From Liolophura sinensis (Eukaryota > Mollusca > Polyplacophora > Chitonida > Chitonidae), in NCBI RefSeq assembly GCF_032854445.1, contig NC_088299.1, positions 5,123,001 to 5,187,000 on the forward strand: a stretch of DNA of 64,000 bases, written 5' to 3'. Position numbers and translations under genes: made by a program. This document shows, one piece after another, positions 59,334 to 64,000 of this stretch (its first letter is position 1; every line of letters begins with the position of its first letter). A model generated the notes under the pieces. That model searched no databases, had not been told where the DNA came from, and saw nothing but the letters and a program-made list of their open reading frames with translations.

Positions 59334-60990
59334 AACGCAATTTAGAAAGCAGATATACCTGGCTCCATATACGTCGACTGATTTCAAAATCACGCTTAAA
59401 GCCGCACAGATGTACCTTTCATAAGAAAAGAAACACAACGCTAAACATATCTAAAACTATTAATTACCAATAATCAGATGATCACATATCAGATGTGAGG
59501 TAGAAGTCGATAACACCTGCTAAAATAACAATGATTTGGTTTCATTGTCAAGCTTCCTGATATTAGGTACTATTGAAAAGTTATGTTTATTTTTATAGTG
59601 TTGATGCAGATGACAGACAATATTTGGAAAATTACTTAAACATTGTGAACAATATTTTACATCTTACCTGTGCTTCAAAATAGCTCTCGTTGTTTCGACT
59701 GCGTCTTTTAGACAGTTTTTGTCAGCTACCTGGCCAACCTTGTGCTAGTAAACGAGAAATGATATTACAAGAGGAGTTATGATGCTACGGATGCTTGATT
59801 AAGTCGCAGATCGCCATCTCTCCTACAATCAGGGAGTGCTCAGTTGAAAGTAGTGCTTGGTTTCGACACGTTTCAATCGATTTGTCGCTTTTGACAAACA
59901 AATAAATAAAAACGGATTGTCAAGTGTGATGCGTTTGTGTCATTGCCAGTGATATTCTTATCATGGTTTATCTAAATGAAGTTGTCCCAGTTATTCCGTA
60001 ACCTTTATTTTATGTATTTTGAAGGAAATACTAATGGCTTAAAATAAAGGCCGGTTATATTGAACAAAGATCAACAATATAGCTGATGTTTTTGTGACTG
60101 TCTCTAACCACGCCCATTCCTCCAGCAACCTGCGGATCGTCGTGTGCCCCTCCCCTCCCCTCCCCTCCACTCCCTCGATTTACGATCTAAACCGGATTAC
60201 CCCAACTCAAGGTCATGGTACATCCGTGTACACAACTACATGCTGTGGTTTTTTTTTTAGTGTTAAACTAAGCTTGATGATTTAAAGATACTCATGAAAA
60301 CACATCCAGCATCCAAGTTTATTGCCAAAGAATTTGCAGTTACCTTCAGCAACGGCATTTGGTTTATTTGCGTCCTAGTGTCCTTGTGCGTGTCACATGT
60401 AGGCCTGGGGTAAAATACAGAAAAATATAGTTATGAAAAGCGAGAAATGCGTTCTTGGTGTTGTTATTTGATAGTGGGTATTGAATTCTTCAAAAAAAGC
60501 GACAGCCGTGAGTGAAATAAACGACAGACGACTTTAAAGTATTATTAGACGTTTTCCAAACACACTGTTAATTTCCACCTGTTTGCTTTTCAAAATTTAA
60601 TAAACAAAAAAAAAACAAAAAAAAAAACAACACTCTGCGCTTCCAGCTATTTTCGACTCAAGCCTGCCACAACATAAAGACCAGATATTCATACAGCCGG
60701 GGAGACAATACTCGTACAGGCGTCATTTGTGATTTCCTAAAAGCCGCCTAGTGTGTCTGCAACAATGCTGAGAAAATTTTCAGGGTATTTTGCGCCGGTG
60801 ATTAGGTGCGTCCCTACAAGCGATAAAATCTACCTAGAGTGTCTCCAGCTTTAAATAGCTGCGGGTTTAGCACAAAAATCCTTACTGGAAGCTGAAAAGA
60901 CTGATCCCTATATTCTCTAAGTATATAGTTAGAATGATTTAAATTTATTAACATTTCAAGCAGATTTATCCCAGGCCTTATGAAATCTGG
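59334..60990. other. Gene-poor stretch with small repeats
   Basis: It contains a fragment of the SINE-1 central domain at 60119-60146 (CCAGCAACCTGCGGATCGTC), a (CCCCT)n run at 60150-60172 and an A-rich tract near 60606-60630. No gene is seen. Confidence 0.55.
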
Positions 60991-60997
60991 CCGTTTT

Positions 60998-61184
60998 CCT
61001 AAACCTGTGAATAGGACTCCTAAGCCTATGAATTTAACTCCTAAAGCTGTGAACAGGACTCTTAAACCTGTGGATTTAACTCCTAAAGCTGTGAATAGGA
61101 CTCCTAAACCAGTGAATTTAACTCCTAAAGCTGTGAATAGGACTCCTAAACCTGTGAATTTAACTCCTAAACCTGTGAATAGGT
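60998..61184. repeat. 21-bp repeat with 42-bp higher-order period, about 9 units
   Basis: The units alternate between CCTAAACCTGTGAATAGGACT and CCTAAAGCTGTGAATTTAACT types, giving a 42-bp super-period. Because 21 is a multiple of 3, both strands carry long repetitive frames (KPVNRTP/KAVNLTP on plus, FTGLGVL/FTALGVK on minus). There is no sign of a real gene around them. Confidence 0.92.
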
Positions 61185-61189
61185 TCCTT

Positions 61190-62240
61190 TCCATTGTTTT
61201 GTGTGGATGTGTTTGAATCGTGATGACAAGGCAATGTTTTTTTTTTTGTTTTTTGTTTTCCCGAATTCGTCTTAGGCATGGTGCTATTGGGTATTTAAAT
61301 TACAATTTAATCCTTTATGTGGACAGTTAGAATAAAACGTTAGCTGTAGTGAATTGGCTAATGAGGATAATGGTAGATCATAAACCGTTGGCATGTTATT
61401 GTCTATCTTTTCGTACATGTGGGCTTTAGACTGGCATCGCACATTAACGGAACAAAATAATCTACAGCAAACGTTGTACTATTGTAAAGCAAATGACCAA
61501 ATAAGCGTTGTTCAGAAGTTATTTTCACCAGGTTTTACGAAGAGAGAATGAATATAAAAATCTCTGTGCAATGTTGTCTTAAACCCCATTGTCTGCATTT
61601 TTTCCATTAGAAAGAAAAGTAATAATAAATAGTGTTTATAGACTCAGTTCATATTGATCATCAAAGAAAGTATCAATACCTTCCTGTTCGATAACTAAGT
61701 ACATAAAAATAAATACCTATCGACATTAACAAAGGATTCAAACGATCATTTTGTAAGACACATTTGTATGTATCTGCCTGAGGCAAATACCTCTACTTTT
61801 GACAATGTAAGATTTATGTACCCGGGCTGGTCCAAATTAACTAAAAACCAAGGATCACTTTGAAACAAAATATAACACACACAGTGCTATAGGGATATCT
61901 GCTTTATCTGAAGTATCTAAACTAACTAAATACTATCGATCATTTAGCTACCACTTAAATCATCCTCATTCTCAGCATGAATATCATAAACGAGGACGGT
62001 GTAAACGAATTGATCAACTCTTGTCTTCAATGCCTTGACCACTTTAATAGTCGTTTTAAGGCCAAATGTCAGCATATTGTTCTCGCTGTTAAGTAAAAGG
62101 CGATTACGGCAACTTAAATTTGTAATTCTTCTCTAAACAACACTTAAGTATGCACTTACACCACAAAGATTCCAAGCGTTATAAAAAAAGGGATTGAAAT
62201 ATATTATAAATTATACTGTCTAACCTGCCTTTACAAACGT
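61190..62240. other. Unassigned sequence
   Basis: AT-rich, with a T-rich run near 61236. No gene or element seen. Confidence 0.45.
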
Positions 62241-62242
62241 CA

Positions 62243-62429
62243 ACATGCTGGCTTTCTCTCTTCCGTACGCTGGAAGGTCTTCCAGAAATCTGCAAACGGT
62301 CGTAGATTTCCCCTTGGCTCTACCCTCTATCCTCCAGTTATAATGCTGGACGCCATCTTATATGTTAAATGTTCTTGAGTACGGCGTAAAACTCCAATCA
62401 AATAAATAAAAAATTAAATAAATAAATAA
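62243..62429 (+). mobile_element. SINE-1, head-less copy
   Basis: It contains the central domain ('tgctggctttctctcttccgtacg', 'ctgcaaacggtcgtag') and the 3' domain ('atgttcttgagtacggcgtaaaactccaatc') with an (AAATA)n tail to 62429. The tRNA-like head is missing or unrecognisable. Confidence 0.8.
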
Positions 62430-64000
62430 ACATCTTTGAAGACTCTAAGTTCAACTTTTGGAGTAAAAAAATATCCTTGCGAAGTAGTATATTGTTTTAT
62501 GTCTATTGCCGTTGTTTTCCCCAAATTACAGCCGATGTTAACCGAGTCTTAAATCGGCTTATTGTATGTTATTTTGACGACGGTCATTAGCTGGTAGACA
62601 TAAAGGTATGCATGTATGAATGTCATAATATGGTGTTAAAACACTGTCAATGTCTCATTCAACCCTAAACATAGTTTTTCATTCTTTTACAACACAGGGG
62701 AGAGGGTCGCGCCAAGTGGGGCAGTTCCTTGGCAAACGCAAGTTCAAAACTGGTTCAAAACCGGCGTTGGACAGGAAAACTATTCCTGGGTCCTTGATGA
62801 CAATACATGATGCAATGTTCGCTGAGTATTCTTAAACAAACATGACATCTATATCTGCACGCCCTACCTGGGGACCGCAATGGAATAAATAAATAAATAA
62901 TTCATGATGAAATGATCACATCGCCATATCTTTACCAAGACAAGGACCCCTTATCGGTTTTAAGTTTTGTTATTGGCACTTTTTAATGAATATGTCAGTT
63001 CAGGCCAATAAACACGGGTGGGTGGTTCAGTGATGTCTGTCAACTGATGTTTCGATTTATGTGATCAACGTCCTCCGCGATTTGCCGAGATTTGGTTTTA
63101 TGGATTCTCTAATAGGGTTATCACAGCCTCAAGTCTCTGATTATAATGCGGCATTTAACTCTTTCATTTTAGGGTAAAGATCAATGAATAAAAAGGCTTT
63201 AAAATACATACCTAACGACTGCAGTGTAAATGTATAGCAGAGGTTTTAACGTCTGTCTCAAATCAGACCCAACATTCCCCTGTTGTAATTTTGCCGTGGC
63301 CAAAAATATCACTGAAAAAATCAGCGAATATTGTGGAAGCCATAGGATGTCATGTAATTTTATTTTTACTTGCTCCTCGCATTTCATAGGTCTTGCTACA
63401 CAGCAATGCAATACTCATAACCGTTGCTGAAGCAGACCAACTATGGTTTCATTTTTACTAACAATGCTGTAAAATATGCTGCTCCGTTGGTGCTATCCAA
63501 CATTCAATAACACAGAAATCTATTTTGTGATGTAATCCGGACAAACCGGAAACAGGGGTTTGGTATATCAGCGTACAGTGTTGAACTTCGTTGTTTAACG
63601 TTTGTTTTTAAGTCCTTGAAGTGAACAAAGTACACAGCAACTGACTAGAAACTTACATTTGCTGGTTACAGAGACCAACGACGCATTATGTCAAAAAGAT
63701 TTGCCGTTTGCTTATCTTGACCCGAGGCTGGCCTTGAATTGTTCTGGCACATATATTTCAAATGGATTGTTACGCCATTACACACAGAGTATGTAAATAT
63801 AACTGCCAGACATTCCTGCATACATTAGCTCATGGCCAATCTTTCTCAGTCAGCTCTATTTAATGTACCTCAAAATCAAAGCACAAGGCAAGCTATTTAA
63901 CCTGACAGTCAACCGAGTAGAATATTATTCTGGTAAAATGTGTGGTCATAGACATCTCTCTTCATTAGATTTGTAGGTCTTGTGTAAAATTCAAAAGAAC
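62430..64000. other. Unassigned sequence at window end
   Basis: I see no gene here. An AATAAATAAATAAAT run at about 62884-62900 may be a remnant SINE tail. Confidence 0.45.

Noticed and set aside
60814-61216. Repetitive ORFs on both strands (FTGLGV and KPVNRTP repeats)
   Set aside because: The 21-bp period keeps frames open automatically. There is no upstream promoter, signal peptide or splice context.

Overview
The window looks like intergenic or intronic DNA from a marine invertebrate, most likely a mollusc (bivalve or gastropod). It is AT-rich. It has no bacterial gene organisation and no long host ORF. It carries tRNA-derived SINEs of the kind I associate with molluscan genomes, an I-type LINE, a PIF/Harbinger DNA transposon with introns, MITE-like elements, microsatellites and minisatellites. 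The species assignment is inference from repeat types only. I recognise no host protein-coding gene.

Layout. (1) From 1 to about 24.5 kb there is a diverged tandem triplication of a roughly 5 kb unit, with copies starting near 575, 5790 and 11390. The third copy is swollen to about 13 kb by insertions: a SINE at 12147-12440, a block with a 128-bp inverted repeat at 12645-13218, a complete 5.6 kb Harbinger at 13600-19234 and a 0.3 kb unnamed repeat near 20200-20515. Copies without an insertion serve as empty sites for it. (2) From 25 to 34.7 kb there is sparse DNA with SINEs, a 16-bp and a 43-bp tandem array and an (AT)n tract. (3) From about 34.8 to 58 kb or beyond lies a second diverged segmental duplication of at least three units, with anchors near 37.5, 45.4 and 56.8 kb. 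The middle unit is expanded by a nearly full-length LINE on the minus strand (about 53650 down to 48056). (4) The last 6 kb is mostly featureless apart from a 21-bp array and a SINE fragment.

The best-resolved system is the Harbinger element. It has 3-bp CAG target duplications, terminal inverted repeats, subterminal clusters of a TTCTTAA-like motif, a transposase gene on the plus strand and a three-exon Myb/SANT-like DNA-binding gene on the minus strand. In known Harbinger elements the two proteins act together. Here both genes are damaged: the transposase tail has a frameshift and a SINE, and the SANT gene has three stops and a lost splice acceptor. The SINE in the transposase landed on a CAG|GT sequence, so its target duplication supplies a GT at one edge and an AG at the other and it could in principle be spliced out. 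The two SINE families and the LINE also share a related 3' end of about 40 bp, which suggests common retrotransposition machinery.
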